In this document: piece by piece, positions 22,038 through 33,664 of the stretch
Numbering within the stretch: the first letter of the stretch is position 1
How the letters are laid out: the number at the start of each line of letters is the position of its first letter
Source: Rutstroemia sp. NJR-2017a BVV2
Lineage: Eukaryota > Ascomycota > Leotiomycetes > Helotiales > Rutstroemiaceae
NCBI GenBank assembly: GCA_002946415.1
Contig: NJPS01000013.1
Span: forward strand, 868,001 to 932,000
Reading direction: 5' to 3'
Length of the DNA: 64,000 nucleotides
Program-made: the position numbers and the translations under genes
The notes under the pieces: generated by a model
Database searches by the model: none
Told to the model about the DNA's origin: nothing
What the model saw: the letters and a program-made list of their open reading frames with translations, nothing else

Positions 22038-24536
22038 TTAATTTCCCTTCAGAGCAACCTTTTCCCTAACTCTCGACCCCTTCCCCTTCTTCTCCTTATC
22101 ACTTTGCTCGTCAACATCAAAATAACTGCCTACGATCTCCCCTGCCACCTCATCATCCCTCCCCCCAGGCCCCACAACCCCCCTCCCCCTCTGCCTCACA
22201 AGCAACCCCTCCAATCCCACCACCCCCACAGCCAACATCAATGGCCCCAAAATCACCACCCCAAGCACCACCCAAACCACCACCGGCAGCGCCTGCACGG
22301 CACAAAAGCTATACGCCGCCAGATCCACAAACCCGGTGAACAGCACCATCACAGCCAGCAGCATCGTCAGCGCCATGCCCCACCTAAACGTTGCTTTAAG
22401 CACATTGTTCCTCAAGCGTAGTGGTCCAGCGGCTACAGTGACGATGGTTGGCACGAGGATGATTATACCGAGGATTTCGTGCGCGGACACGAAATGCGAT
22501 GTGCTGCCCTTGACGACAAAGCCGAGAATGGGGGTTACGATGGCGAGAGGGGGACCAAGGGCGTAGATGAGGCGAGGAGTCCAGGTTGTGAGGAAGGGGG
22601 TGTTGGGGAAAAGGGAAGAATTACTTGAGACGTGGAGGACGGTGCTGGTGGAGCGGAGGATGGTGACGAGGGGTGCGAGCATAAAGTAGGCGATTACTGC
22701 GAAGACGACTATTTGAGAGAAGATATGTCAGATTTGTGATAAAGAGAAATATTGAATCGGGCAAAACTTACTATGGAGAACGAGAGCAATGATCGCGCTC
22801 TTGATAGGAACACCATTGATCTTAATATCCATCTTCGCAAGGTTTATCGTATATTCATTCCCATTATTCGTGAGAACGAAGGTTTGATTGTTTTTGATAT
22901 TCTTGTTCATCTTCGGCAAACTAGTCAGTTGTTTCAGGTCGATTGTCCCTGTCTCTATAAGACCAAGTCCGATAGACGCAAGACCGCCCACTCCCGCACA
23001 TCCAATGGCATCAATACCCATCTGAAGGATAGGGTCAAGAGTCGTCGCATTCAGAGCGGCGATGAGAGAAGTATTCGTTCCTGCGGCTCGACGTTGGATG
23101 ACTGAGACTCGAGATACTGGGATCATGTCCTTTCCGTATATTATTCCTCGCTCAGCTAAGACATCGCGTTTAGTAGTAGTTCCAGTAAGGTTTGCAAGTA
23201 CGGATGGGTTGGCCAGCACTTGTTTTACGAGCTTTGTGCCTTGCGAGCCAAGACCAAGCCCGAACCCTGTCGCGGCACCACCAACAGAATCATTGAACGA
23301 AAGCATTTGCATGGGCGGAGTAGGTTGACCGGCGAGTGTATTTCCCGCTCCGTCGAGAAGCCCCACAGCAAAACCTTGTGCCACAGCTGCAATGTTGAGG
23401 CTCGAAAGTACAGAACTTGATGAAGAATTCATGTCTGTGGATTTGCCACCAAGTCCAAGGGCAGCAGCAGGACTTCCCGACCCCATGAGTGATGTAGCTA
23501 ACTTACTCAACGTGCCCCCTTGCAGGAAACTAGACGTCAGACCAGAAGTAAATTGTTGTGCAGCGCCTGCTGAACCATTAGGTGCAACCGGCATGGCAGC
23601 TTGATTTTGCAGACCAAGACCGAGGGAAACACCCGAACCCAAGCCTGTCCCGGCACCTGCTGCAATATCGTTCAACGAGCTTCCAAGGAGAGTACTTTTA
23701 CCGCTCAAAACATCGGCGAAGTTGATCTGCCCACCAGCTTTAGAAAGTAGGCTGCTGGTATTAAGATTCGAGAGAAACGTCGATGAAAGGCCATATCCAA
23801 GGTTACCCGCCGCTCCATTAATTCCACTAGTATTGAATGTTGCGTTCGTAGAAGCTTGGGTGAACTTCAATCCGTTGGATGCTCCCGTTCCTAACCCTTG
23901 TGCCAAGGCGAGAGCTGCGCCGTTTATTGTTCCAGCTCCTAGAGTCATACTCATTGTAGTGTTCGTCATTACAGCTTTCGATGTTGTGTCGCTAGTGTTG
24001 GGATTGACGCTTATAGAGCTGACCAGTGTCTTCGTAAGTCCTGAGCCAAGGTTCAGGGCTACTAAATTAAACCCGGTAGCGTTTGTAGTCGGTACGGACA
24101 TATTCATCATTCCCGCAATGACTCCCATAGCAAGACCTGTTCCCAAAAATCCGGCAGGGACAGCTATATCGGATGCCAATCCAGCAAGGAGTCCTGATGT
24201 ATTTCCTGAAAACAGTTGACCTATAGTAGAAAAGATTCCTCCTCCCCCACCACCTTTAGCCCCACCGCCGAGAAGGCTTGCACCAGCACTTTCTAAGGAC
24301 GATAGTAGACTCCTCTCGTCAAGATGAATATCTGCTGCAGGTTAGCCCGAGAATTGGAGCAAAAACAAAAGTATTTATGATTTAGACATACCATGGGGTC
24401 CTCGGCTTTGCAGATATGCTGGTGATGTATGATCAACAGAGGATACCACAAATGCCAGTAGCATGAGTGTAACCACAAGGAGCGATACCAAACGCCACGC
24501 CCGCTCAGCGTTGATAGAACAGGAGACAGAAGACAT
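22038..24536 (-). CDS. Large Gly/Ala-rich membrane protein with C-terminal multi-pass domain
   Basis: Predicted complement(join(22038..22708,22772..24331,24392..24536)), 791 residues. The N-terminus MSSVSCSINAERAWRLVSLL VVTLMLLAFVVSS carries one hydrophobic signal anchor. Then comes a ~500-residue low-complexity ectodomain in which G-x-G-LG patterns recur (for example GLGSGVSLGLGLQNQ and GFGLGLGSQG) along with several N-x-S/T sites (NTS, NGS, NATT). The C-terminal ~240 residues hold about five TM helices beginning IIALVLHIVFAVIAYFML, with SAHEILGIIILVPTIV resembling a cytochrome b561-like helix; not all four haem histidines are evident. It ends with a charged cytosolic tail rich in Lys/Glu. 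Both introns (60 and 63 nt) preserve frame. Function not recognised; a cell-surface or cell-wall-associated membrane protein is the reasonable guess. Confidence 0.83.
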
Positions 24537-25508
24537 GATTAAAGCTCACCAGAAGAAGAGTATACTCGAGAATAGAACTATGGCCACAAGTATCCCCATA
24601 TGAAAGATGAATTGGGAGAAAGTTTATATAACATGCTCATCATCTGCTTTGCAAAGTTTCACTATTTGGGGTAACTCCATCTACGAACATGTCTCCCTTG
24701 TCAATCGGAACAGTGACACTATGAATCGGAGGTCTGTTATATCGGTCTAAAACAACAGTTTGCGAGATTTTTGGATCGGAAGCGATCAGCTGTATCTTAC
24801 TGGCAAGAAAATACAAAAAGCCTAGTCGCCACCTCCCGGCAGCCAGCGGAGGCTTCACAGCCGGCAGCTATCAACTTAAACATCTTACCTAGTACTCAGC
24901 GAATGGAATGCAGATTTATACTTTCTAGTCTCACTAAATCTTGACAGACAAAACCATGCTGATGTTTGGTTTTGAAAAACGATGCGACGGAGCTTGCTAT
25001 TGTTTTAACTCCCTGGCTTCGGGCACTTGTAAGGATGCTCTTGTTGCATACTTTAGGGACTTGAGCATAGAAGGAAGCCTATTGGTTCAATTGACCTAGA
25101 AGAACATTGTTTGAGACAATCACATGATGAAAATACTGTGCACGACCATATTCCTTCGGACCTAAGGTTTCTAGAAGATGGCTTGGTATCTGGAATACGA
25201 ATAGCTCACGTCTAACCGTACATGACCATCTGGCACAATGTAGATCTTTGCCATTTTTAACTCTTGTCCCCCAAAAGGCGCCAACAGATAGAACGCGATA
25301 TCGGCTTGAGAATGAGCCATGATTGGTTGACTTCGTGATGTACCTGGGTAGCTCCAACTTGATGCACTAGTCATTGATTGCAGTTTGAATACATGCAAGA
25401 AGTGATAAAAGACATGTCTCCCCGTCCTGTGGACATTGTTTGTGACGCAAACACCCGTGTCCCTCCTCATCACTAAATACTGCTCCCTGACCTTACATAA
25501 CGACAAAC
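24537..25508. promoter_or_regulatory. Divergent intergenic: membrane protein / MCT carrier
   Basis: 972 bp between divergent start codons at 24536 (-) and 25509 (+); both promoters lie here. No obvious shared palindrome or TATA box was identified. Confidence 0.45.
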
Positions 25509-26911
25509 ATGGAAGTTCCTACCGAGAACTATGAGTTTCGTAACATAAGTGACAGAACTTCTGTTACAAGCGGGGTATCTGATGGTGAAGCCGAAAATGC
25601 TACCCATACAATGGAGATCGAGTCGCGGGCACTTGCTCCAACAGATTATGGCAAACAAGCGTATCTGGTCCTAGCAGGATGTACAGTCATACAAGCTCCT
25701 GTGTGGGGTAAGCAAACAGTGTCAGTATACGATACAATCTGAAAAATCGTCTAGGTTACTCTACGGCGTTTGGTGTCTTTCAAGAATACTATCAGACGCA
25801 CAACACACTGAAGGGCTCACACGCATCCGTTGCCACTGTTGGAACGACATTGAATGGTGTGATATACCTGTCCATGCCAATCATGTTCACCGCCTTAACA
25901 CGCTATCCCCGGCTGCGCCCATACTGTGGCCCGGTTGGGCTGTTCATCACAGTTGGGAGTCTTATTTTGTCTTCATTTGCAACAGAAGTGTGGCAACTTA
26001 TCGCTTCACAAGGTGTCTTGTGTGCTATAGGTTCCGGCTTACTATATGCACCAACGACCCTTTACCTAGATGAATGGTTTATTGCTCGAAAAGGTATAGC
26101 ATATGGGACCATTGGGGCAGGAAAGTCCGCTGCTGGTGTCGTCTTTCCGTTCTTGATGTCTTCTCTGCTGGAGAAATACGGGCCACAGACAACACTTCGA
26201 GTCTGGGCCATATCACTCTGCATAATGACCTCGCCATTACTTGTCTTCTTGAAACCTCGTATACCAGTATCTCGAGCCGTATCTCAACGCCCTTTGTCGT
26301 GGAGCTTCCTAAAGCATACCACATTCTGGATGATGCAAGTTGGAAATGTTGTCCAGGCTTTTGGATATCTCCTGCCCAGCACTTATTTATCTTCGTACGC
26401 TCACACTATAGGTCTACCAACCATCGCGGGCGCAATCCTCATTGCAGTCTTGTCCATGGCATCAGGGCTGGGTTCTCTAATCCATGGCTACCTCAACGAC
26501 CGAGTTTCCGCAGCAATAACTATCCTCGTTTCCTCAGTCGGGTCTACGCTCGCAGTATTTTTGTTATGGGGTCTTCGAACAGAGTTCGGCCTGCTCATGG
26601 CATTCGCTGTTGTGTATGGCTTTTTCGCTGGAGGATTTAGTAGCACCTATCCAGGAATATCGAAGGCATTGAAAAATGAAGACGAAGGAATTGAGACGGG
26701 ACATGTGATGGGGTTATTGCTTGGAGGTCGCGGTTTGGGGTTCGTGATAGGGGGACCAATCAGTACAGCTCTATTGCGCAGTTCGTGGAGTGATGCTGGA
26801 AACTGGGGCTATACCACTGTGTATGGACCTGTAATTGTATGTACTGGAGCTACGGCGCTTCTCGGTGCCTGGGGGTGGATGTGGGACGCTGGAAGGAGGA
26901 TCAGGGTATGA
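25509..26911 (+). CDS. MFS monocarboxylate-transporter-like (MCT/SLC16-type) carrier
   Basis: Predicted join(25509..25707,25755..26911), 451 residues, 12 TM helices. The cytosolic N-terminus (~45 residues) leads into LVLAGCTVIQAPVWGYSTAFGVFQEYY, the typical first helix and loop of fungal MCT homologues; the intron falls inside the WG-YST junction. Helix 4/5 shows GSGLLYAPTTLYLDEWFIARKGIAYG, the conserved fungal MCT signature, followed by GAGKSAAGVVFPF. The second half carries GYLNDRVSAAIT and YGFFAGGFSSTYPG. Family members move monocarboxylates or other small organic solutes, and several fungal ones export secondary metabolites; the substrate here cannot be predicted. No neighbouring biosynthetic genes are present. 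Length is normal for the family. Confidence 0.92.
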
Positions 26912-29012
26912 ATCCAGCGCTGTCCGCCGTAGGAAAACTCCCGCATACCGTGATGGAAATTGACGGCATAGGCAACCAACGCTTGAAAATCATCTCAAGG
27001 TCGTGTATGCTCATGTGTAGGAATTTTCCAATGCCCAGTAGAATAGTTTCGTGTAGTACATTGTCCTAAATCGCTCTGTGTTTTCTGCACTGGAAAGTTC
27101 AAGTCCGGCGCGGATGGCGATATTGGTATGCCATAGCGAACGGCTCGTACGTGCACAAGGAAATAGTTGCTGGATCATCGGTAAAGGTCTGGCGGGCGGA
27201 TTCAATCGAGGTCGAATGATGTATCCGCAACGAAGATGGAGATAGACGAACTACGGAGTTATTTTTCTATTAGCAGATGTAGCGTGATTGATAGCAACAG
27301 ATCTTTGGTGAATTGAGCTTCAAGCTCTCAGACCTCAGAGAGGTCTCTGTGTCTCTGTCTGAAGTATTGCATTGCAAACTCGCACCTCAGACGCCCAAGC
27401 GTAGCTAGCTAGGAGTATGCGTGTGGACATGAGCAAATAATGCTGAGATCGCATTGCAGCCTCGATGTTAGTATGGTTTCTGGAATCAGTGGCGCTTCCG
27501 GAGTCCCTTCCATAGAGACGGTGAGTCGGAAATTCGTGTGTGTCCCACTGGCCGACAAAAAAATATGTCAATTGGGAGTATTTTCTTGCGTCGGCGACAA
27601 TTGCTTATTTTGTGGTTCTGGCCCTGTAGAAATTAAAGGTCCAAGCACGGTTTCGAGGTGGGGGCGCGCAGTTGCGCGCCGCCTTCCTACTTATGTAATT
27701 AAGCTACCACTTTTAGTCCGAACGAGGTCGTCGACTTGTACCGTTCACCTCATGCACAAGCAGAGCTCCTTAACTTTTGACTTGCAAAGGAGCTTCCTGA
27801 TGCACTGGTCTAAAAACAGAATGGGTCCGGAGAAGATTGTCTCGCCGACGGGACTCACTTGTTACTGGGCATGATGGTCCTAGTACGCTTCACAAGAACG
27901 AGAACTACCAACTTCCTCAGAGCTCTCCAGCTTACGCTGTCAAGCCCCATGTGAGCATCCTTCTATCATTCCACGCCTTCTTTTCTGCTTCACTAAGGCA
28001 TCAGATGTAGATCTTCTTGAGATATATGCTTTCTGATCCAGAAATAGGCAATGTGCAAGAAATTGATGAACGCGCTTCTTGAACATCTGCCAAGGTCGTC
28101 CACCCGCACATTGGAGGATACCACCCGCTGGTAGATCACCACCGCCCCCCCCCCGTACAAGGTACGGTACGACAATAGGATAATTACTTTCCACCTCTAT
28201 GGTGATCGTATTTCACTCATCGAAAAACCCTTTCTCGGTTTCAAAACCCTTCGCTTCCCGGTCTGAAACACCCCCGAGTCGGTTATGGCTGCGGCCAAGT
28301 GCCTCACAGTGTCATCTCATGTTTGAAACCCGTAAAACTGCAAGCAAATTAGATGGGATGGACCTCAGTACAATGCTCGCTGGGAATGGAAACCATAAAA
28401 TTTTCCACCTATCAACTCATCAATTCTTCTGCGTTGAGCTTGAGTTTTCGCTTACAATTTCATGTCCAGCCAAGTCTGGAGTGACGACTGCTGGTCTCAG
28501 ATCTCATCTCATGGATGGAGCAAGCGCTTTCTGGCGAGGTTTGAAGATATCAGATCTTTCTACTGCATATCGACGAATGGGGTGTCTTGGCGTCTCATTC
28601 CCCGCTGTTTTTCCTTCTTGACGCCATTGTCCGTAAGGATACGATGGCATGAACATGAGGGTATATGCCTCTACCGAGACAAGCTCTGTCTTGGGATGAA
28701 AGTAGGTAAGGACCAAGGATGTTACATCAACACCGACCCCAAATCTGATGGCATCTCATTATGATCTGGAAGACATATAAGATCAGCATATGTTCCTGCT
28801 ATAATTCATTTTCATTATCATCAACACAATCATTCTTTCCAATCAATCAACCACTTTACATTCTTTGTATCCTCACACAGCAGTGCTGTTTTTAAACTAT
28901 CTCTAAACTGTTAATAAACTTATTTCATATTAACGCATCTCATCCACATTCGACTCCAGTCGTATCTCATCCTTTCAATCTTTCAGCCAACAATCAGCAA
29001 CCAACAATCAAC
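26912..29012. other. Intergenic, no gene supported
   Basis: 2.1 kb. Two plus-strand frames with ATG (27440-27874 and 28199-28621, about 140 codons) have no domains and I treat them as chance. A C-homopolymer run lies near 28143-28156. The 200 bp before 29013 is rich in CA/TC and poor in G, a common 5' UTR composition for a highly expressed fungal gene. Confidence 0.5.
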
Positions 29013-29659
29013 ATGCGTTTCTCAGCAGCCTTCGTCCTCCTCCTCACCGTTGTTTCCGCTTCTCCCCTTCCCAAAAAGGAGAAAGCCGCAGCCTCATCCT
29101 CGGTATCATCCGCAGTTGCTAGCTCCACCGCCGCAGCTGCATCTTCCACCTCCACTGCTACGGCAGCTACAGGCGGAAGTGTCCTCAGCGCCGCAGCTTA
29201 CAATGACTTCCAAATCTCCAGTGGAACCGCCGGTGACGCTGAGACAAAAGCCAATGCTCTGTTCTCCGGTATCGACATGAACAACCTCGCCTCAGTCTCG
29301 GCTGCCGATCTCAAGATTATCAAGGGCATTCATGATGTAGCTGAAGATGCTGAGGTTGAGGCCTTCAACCCCGCAGTCGCAGCTGCCAGTGGTGACGCCG
29401 CAACTGCTCTTCAGGTAAGCTCCTTTCTACAGCTGGTTCTTAATCGTCCACAACTAACTTAATCTCTCAGAATGGCAAAATCAAGAACAAGGTCCTCAAG
29501 CTCACCGCTGAGGTTCTCGGTATCCAGGTTGAAGCCGCTCAAGGTGGAGACGACTCGGATTTGGCAGCTGAGCAGACCAAGTTGGCTAAGAATATTCAGC
29601 TTGATACTGCTGCTGCTGGCCAAGCTTCTACTGCTGTTCCATTCGATGGTACCAGTTAG
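29013..29659 (+). CDS. Small secreted Ala/Ser-rich protein
   Basis: Predicted join(29013..29414,29471..29659), 196 residues. A clear signal peptide MRFSAAFVLLLTVVSAS is followed by PLPKKEK, a plausible processing site, then an Ala/Ser/Thr-rich linker (about 25-55) likely O-glycosylated. The conserved-looking module follows: YNDFQISSGTAGDAETKANA, FSGIDMNNLASVSAADLKII, and across the intron ALQNGKIKNKVLKLTAEVLG. It contains no cysteine. The pattern matches a widespread ascomycete family of small secreted proteins of unknown function, often abundant in culture and on host material. The 56-nt intron ends CTCTCAG. The long CT/CA-rich leader suggests strong expression (inference). Confidence 0.88.
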
Positions 29660-30115
29660 ATTGGTCTTTCTTGTATATATTTATTGATGTTACCTTGACG
29701 GTATCGAAATGGTTGGTTGATTGGGAGAAGGATTGTGGATTTAAAAGATATCTTTTGATAAGATGTAATGGTAACAAGTATCGCACTGGGTGTGTACTTG
29801 ATTATCAATGGTTGGAGCTCTTGGGTACCAGTTAGGGAATGTTGGGATCATGCTTATAGAATTTGATAATCATGAACGCAAACTTTGCTCAAACAAATGT
29901 CCGAACGAACGAAAACAAACTCCAACCACAGCTGAATGACACTTGAGACGCCTGGGAGAGACCGCGAAACTGTTTTATCTGATATAAGGTCGTCAGGAAT
30001 GGATAATAATGCACTCAGTGTTCGTTCCAGTATTTCTCCCATGGCAGCAAAAATGCAAAAAGTTCTACAACCCAGAATTGAACTGGGCTTTGGATGAAAG
30101 AACCTTCTTGGACGA
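29660..30115. other. Intergenic between secreted protein and tRNA-Gln
   Basis: 456 bp, no gene. AT-rich 3' flank. Confidence 0.5.
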
Positions 30116-30187
30116 AGGTTCTAATAGGAATCGAACCAATATCTCCGGAATCAGAATCCGACGTGCTGACCATTACACCATAGAACC
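30116..30187 (-). tRNA. tRNA-Gln (CTG)
   Basis: 72-nt intronless minus-strand gene. The acceptor GGTTCTA pairs with TAGAACC and the discriminator is T, as in fungal tRNA-Gln. The anticodon stem-loop is TCGGA-TTCTGAT-TCCGG with anticodon CTG. The B box GGTTCGATTCC is intact. It reads CAG glutamine codons. Confidence 0.93.
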
Positions 30188-32205
30188 GTAAAACTCCGCC
30201 GGCGATATGTCAATATATATAATTAGAATCAAACCAACCGGGAAAACCCTAACGGATCGTATGATAAATGGGTGGTAAGCTGGCAGGCGCCTAAGCGATG
30301 GTGTCCCCTTTTAATGCGGGAACTTTCAGGTATCATTCGTTCGTCATAGCAAACCTTCATATGCACGCTCACCGAGATCGTGATCTTCTCGTACACCTGC
30401 AGCGAATCACGTAACAGAACAGCACTCTGCATAATTTGTTGCACATCTCAAAAAGGGCGAAGAAGATGGGGCCTCCAGCTACCCCTCTTCAAACAGTCAC
30501 CGCCGCAGGTTGTGTCGCAAACCTGCCAATCACTGTCGTTGGCACGAATTACTGCATGCCGTGACACCGTGCTACAGTATCAGTCATAGCCTATCTATCT
30601 AGATGACCTGACCAATCATACATCCACTCCAGCAGCTCATATCCAATCACCACTGTTTAACTCTTCAAGAAAGCATTTGTTGCCCGTCGAACATCTGCAA
30701 ACAACGGCTAATCCCGCCCTCTTTTCTGTTTTAATGCTTTCTTCAAAAGTCCGAAAGTTCCGGATGCATACCAAGTTACCAACCAATCACGCCTCGTGCT
30801 GTTTCCATCGTCCAGAGATTTCACAGTTTTGCACACCTCATGTTTGTTGCAAGTCTAGGAATTTCCAATTTAACCTACCTGGGGCAGTTTAAATGGAAGA
30901 GAGAAGTTTTTAATTGATAATCATCCGTTCGACCTATGGCCATGGCTCATCTCTGAAGCTTGGTAAAAGTCTTGTTACCAAACTTTCTAGGCCGAATTTA
31001 GATGTTGTAGTCGTTTTTGTGGATCGCGGGATTACCATAAGAAATCATGGCAAAAACGTGAAAGCCACGCTCTCATTCTGAGATGAGCAACAAAAAAGGT
31101 TCGAGGACGGCGGGCGGTGGTCGAAAACGTGACTGGAGAGCGAAAATTTTCTTGGTAAAAATGGAATAAGGCTTGAGTTGAATTGAGTTGAATTGAGCTT
31201 GAGTGTGCCTCTCTGTGCAACCTGTACCACCTGTTCCACGCGTGGGACACAATTCTATCGGACTTCTGATGTTGGCTGCGGCTGCGGTGTATCGTCACGA
31301 CTTTAAAAGTCCGAGGGCGAAGCGAGTCAGAGCAAAGACCACACTGAACATCACCATCACACGACACAACTCTCGTACTTATTTTCACTACTTTGTACTT
31401 TGTACACCATTATCAGATCATCGCCCTATCGCATGTTTGCATCTAATCACAAAAATATCAAGTAGGATAATCGGAGAACCCGTGGTAGCACTCAATTGGC
31501 CCGTTCATCCTCCAAGCATCGACAAGTCCTGATCTAGTTGCCGGCATACCGGCTTGTATTATTAAGACTACCGATATGTCGATCTAATTCGCCATATTCG
31601 GACGTTTGAACAGGGAAATAGCGCTTTAGTTAACCTTATGTGGATCTGGATGCAATCGGGTTAAGGAACATGGCATTTTCTCATTAAGAAATTTTCTTGG
31701 TTGGTGCTTAGTTCTGAACCGAAGAATTTGAGGCACACGACCATGTGGTTCCACCTTGTAAGGTTATGGTGCGAGCTGGAAGTTTATCATGATGATACTG
31801 ATGGAAGCCGACGGATTCATCGGATTCTGGAGGTAGCCATACAATGTTTTGTTTACATATTTAGATAACTCTACCAGTGTCCAGCTTTCACCTATCTCTT
31901 CTCTTTTTCAGATGTTTCAAATTCCGTTATTCCGCCGACCAAAGTGCTCGCGCACTGGTGGGGCACAACTCACCCATCATATCTATAACATCACCGGAAG
32001 TACCGGCAGACGTCGTTACAACCTTTGACGTAGCTACCGAGGTCTGAGCTCTCAGTTTTCATGCTATTAGTCCAGATCAAGCCTGCCTGCCTCCCCACTA
32101 CACAATGTTTAAATGGCAGGTAGCCCACACAGTAGAGTCGAGTGATATGCCCAGTGACATTCTTTTTCTCACCTCCTCCGTAAACTTAGAAGCTTTTACG
32201 CGGAT
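30188..32205. other. Intergenic, no gene supported
   Basis: 2.0 kb. Contains the TTGAGTTGAA decamer run at 31173-31203. Frames up to 118 codons on the minus strand (31032-31388) have no support. Confidence 0.5.
31173..31203. repeat. Short decamer repeat (TTGAGTTGAA)
   Basis: Three imperfect units in 31 bp. Confidence 0.8.
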
Positions 32206-33664
32206 ATGGGTGGAATAGGCGCGGTAGCAGAGCCCCTTGTGGTTATCTTCCTTCTTTTTGGTGGGACATGGATAAATAGAGACTTTGCGCCAGGTCGACG
32301 AAGACGTCCCATCGACGTGAGGAGGCTTTCCGAGCAGGACATACATCCGGCGGAGACGGAAGAGCTGATTGGTGAGGGCTCGAATGTATCTTCTCCTAGA
32401 TCTACTTCACCTTCTCTGCTCGTGGATTGCGAACCAAAATGGCACAAACGGGAGTTGGGGATATGGGGCATGAAAACGGAGGTTACGACGCCGAATACTA
32501 GACGGTTTAGAGGATATGTTTTGAGCCGACTTTTGGAGAAGTTTCCATTCTTGGTGGAATGTTGGTATTGGGCTTTGATATACTGGGTGAGCTACCTTCA
32601 CTAACGTCAGCTTCTTCCCGCAGCAAGCTAATTGCTCATTCGCAGGTCTACCAACTCGGCCGCGCTGCAAGCGCCGTTCTCATTGTCGAAAGCACAGTCG
32701 TCGCGGCCGAAAAGCATGCTCTACAAGTAATCGCATTCGAGCAAAAACTCCACATTTTCTTCGAACTGCACGTTCAGAAATACTTCATGCAAAACCAATT
32801 CCTAATGACATGGATCAACCGCACTTATTCCTTCATTCACATTCCCGGCTCCATCGCATTCCTTGTTTGGCTTTTCTATTACACCAACACTCGCAATCGG
32901 CTTGACGATAGACAACAGGATAAGAATGTTGGAGAGGTCAAGGGCTCGCCGGCTGGTCCGAGACTATATGAGTCGAGGAGGAGAACGATGGCGTTTTGCA
33001 ATTTGTTGGCTTTTGTTATTTTTACGCTGTGGCCTTGTATGCCGCCGCGACTTCTGTCGGCTGATAATTCCGATACTGAGATGGGTAGAAAGGCAAGGAG
33101 TTTCGGGTGAGTGCTCCCCTCCTGGACTCTCTTACTCTCTGAGTATCTTGAAAGAAAGATTTGACGTACTAACAACCCCCCAGTTTCATAGACACAGTCC
33201 ACGGTCCCGGCGGCGAAGGATCCATCTGGACCGACAACCGGTTCACCAACAAATTCGCCGCCATGCCCTCCCTGCACTTCGGCTACTCCCTCCTAATCGG
33301 CCTCACAATCATGACGATCCCACTCAACCCCTCCCACATCTCCACCTCTACTCTGCGCATCCCGATCCTCAATACCCGCCTCCGCATCCCGCATCGGCGA
33401 CGCCTTCTCTGTATCTTGATCGGAACCTTCTATCCGGCGCTTATCCTCGTCGCGATTATTGCGACGGCAAACCATTTTATCCTGGATGCGGTGGCGGGGA
33501 GTATGGTTTGTGGCGCGGCGTGGTGGGGGAATGATGTGTTGTTGAATTTGCTGGTGCTGGAGGATTGGTTTTTGTGGGTAGTGAGGATTCATAAGCCGGA
33601 GAAGGAGGTACTGGATGTGGTGGAGGAGGGTAATGTTTATGGGAAGGGGGTTTTGAGGATGTAG
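32206..33664 (+). CDS. PAP2_3-family membrane protein (inositolphosphotransferase-like)
   Basis: Predicted join(32206..32586,32646..33106,33184..33664), 440 residues. It is multi-pass, with an N-terminal helix (GAVAEPLVVIFLLFGGTWI), a hydrophilic linker (~30-90) and further helices. The PAP2-type catalytic motifs are present: PSLHFGYS in exon 3 (C2, with His) and ANHFILDAVAGS (C3, with His and Asp four apart). Upstream VHGPGGEGSIWTDNRF carries conserved family sequence. This is the arrangement of the PAP2_3 superfamily that includes Aur1-like inositol-phosphorylceramide synthases, which transfer or hydrolyse phospholipid head groups in the ER/Golgi. Strict Aur1 identity is not supported; an Aur1-like phosphotransferase or lipid phosphatase is the careful call. 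Introns are 59 and 77 nt, all in frame. Confidence 0.88.

Noticed and set aside
28143..28156. C homopolymer in an intergenic region
   Set aside because: Simple homopolymer, possibly a sequencing artefact; no functional interpretation.
27440..28621. Two plus-strand ATG frames of about 140 codons (27440-27874 and 28199-28621)
   Set aside because: No recognisable domain, signal peptide or conserved pattern, and they lie in the probable promoter region of the secreted protein.
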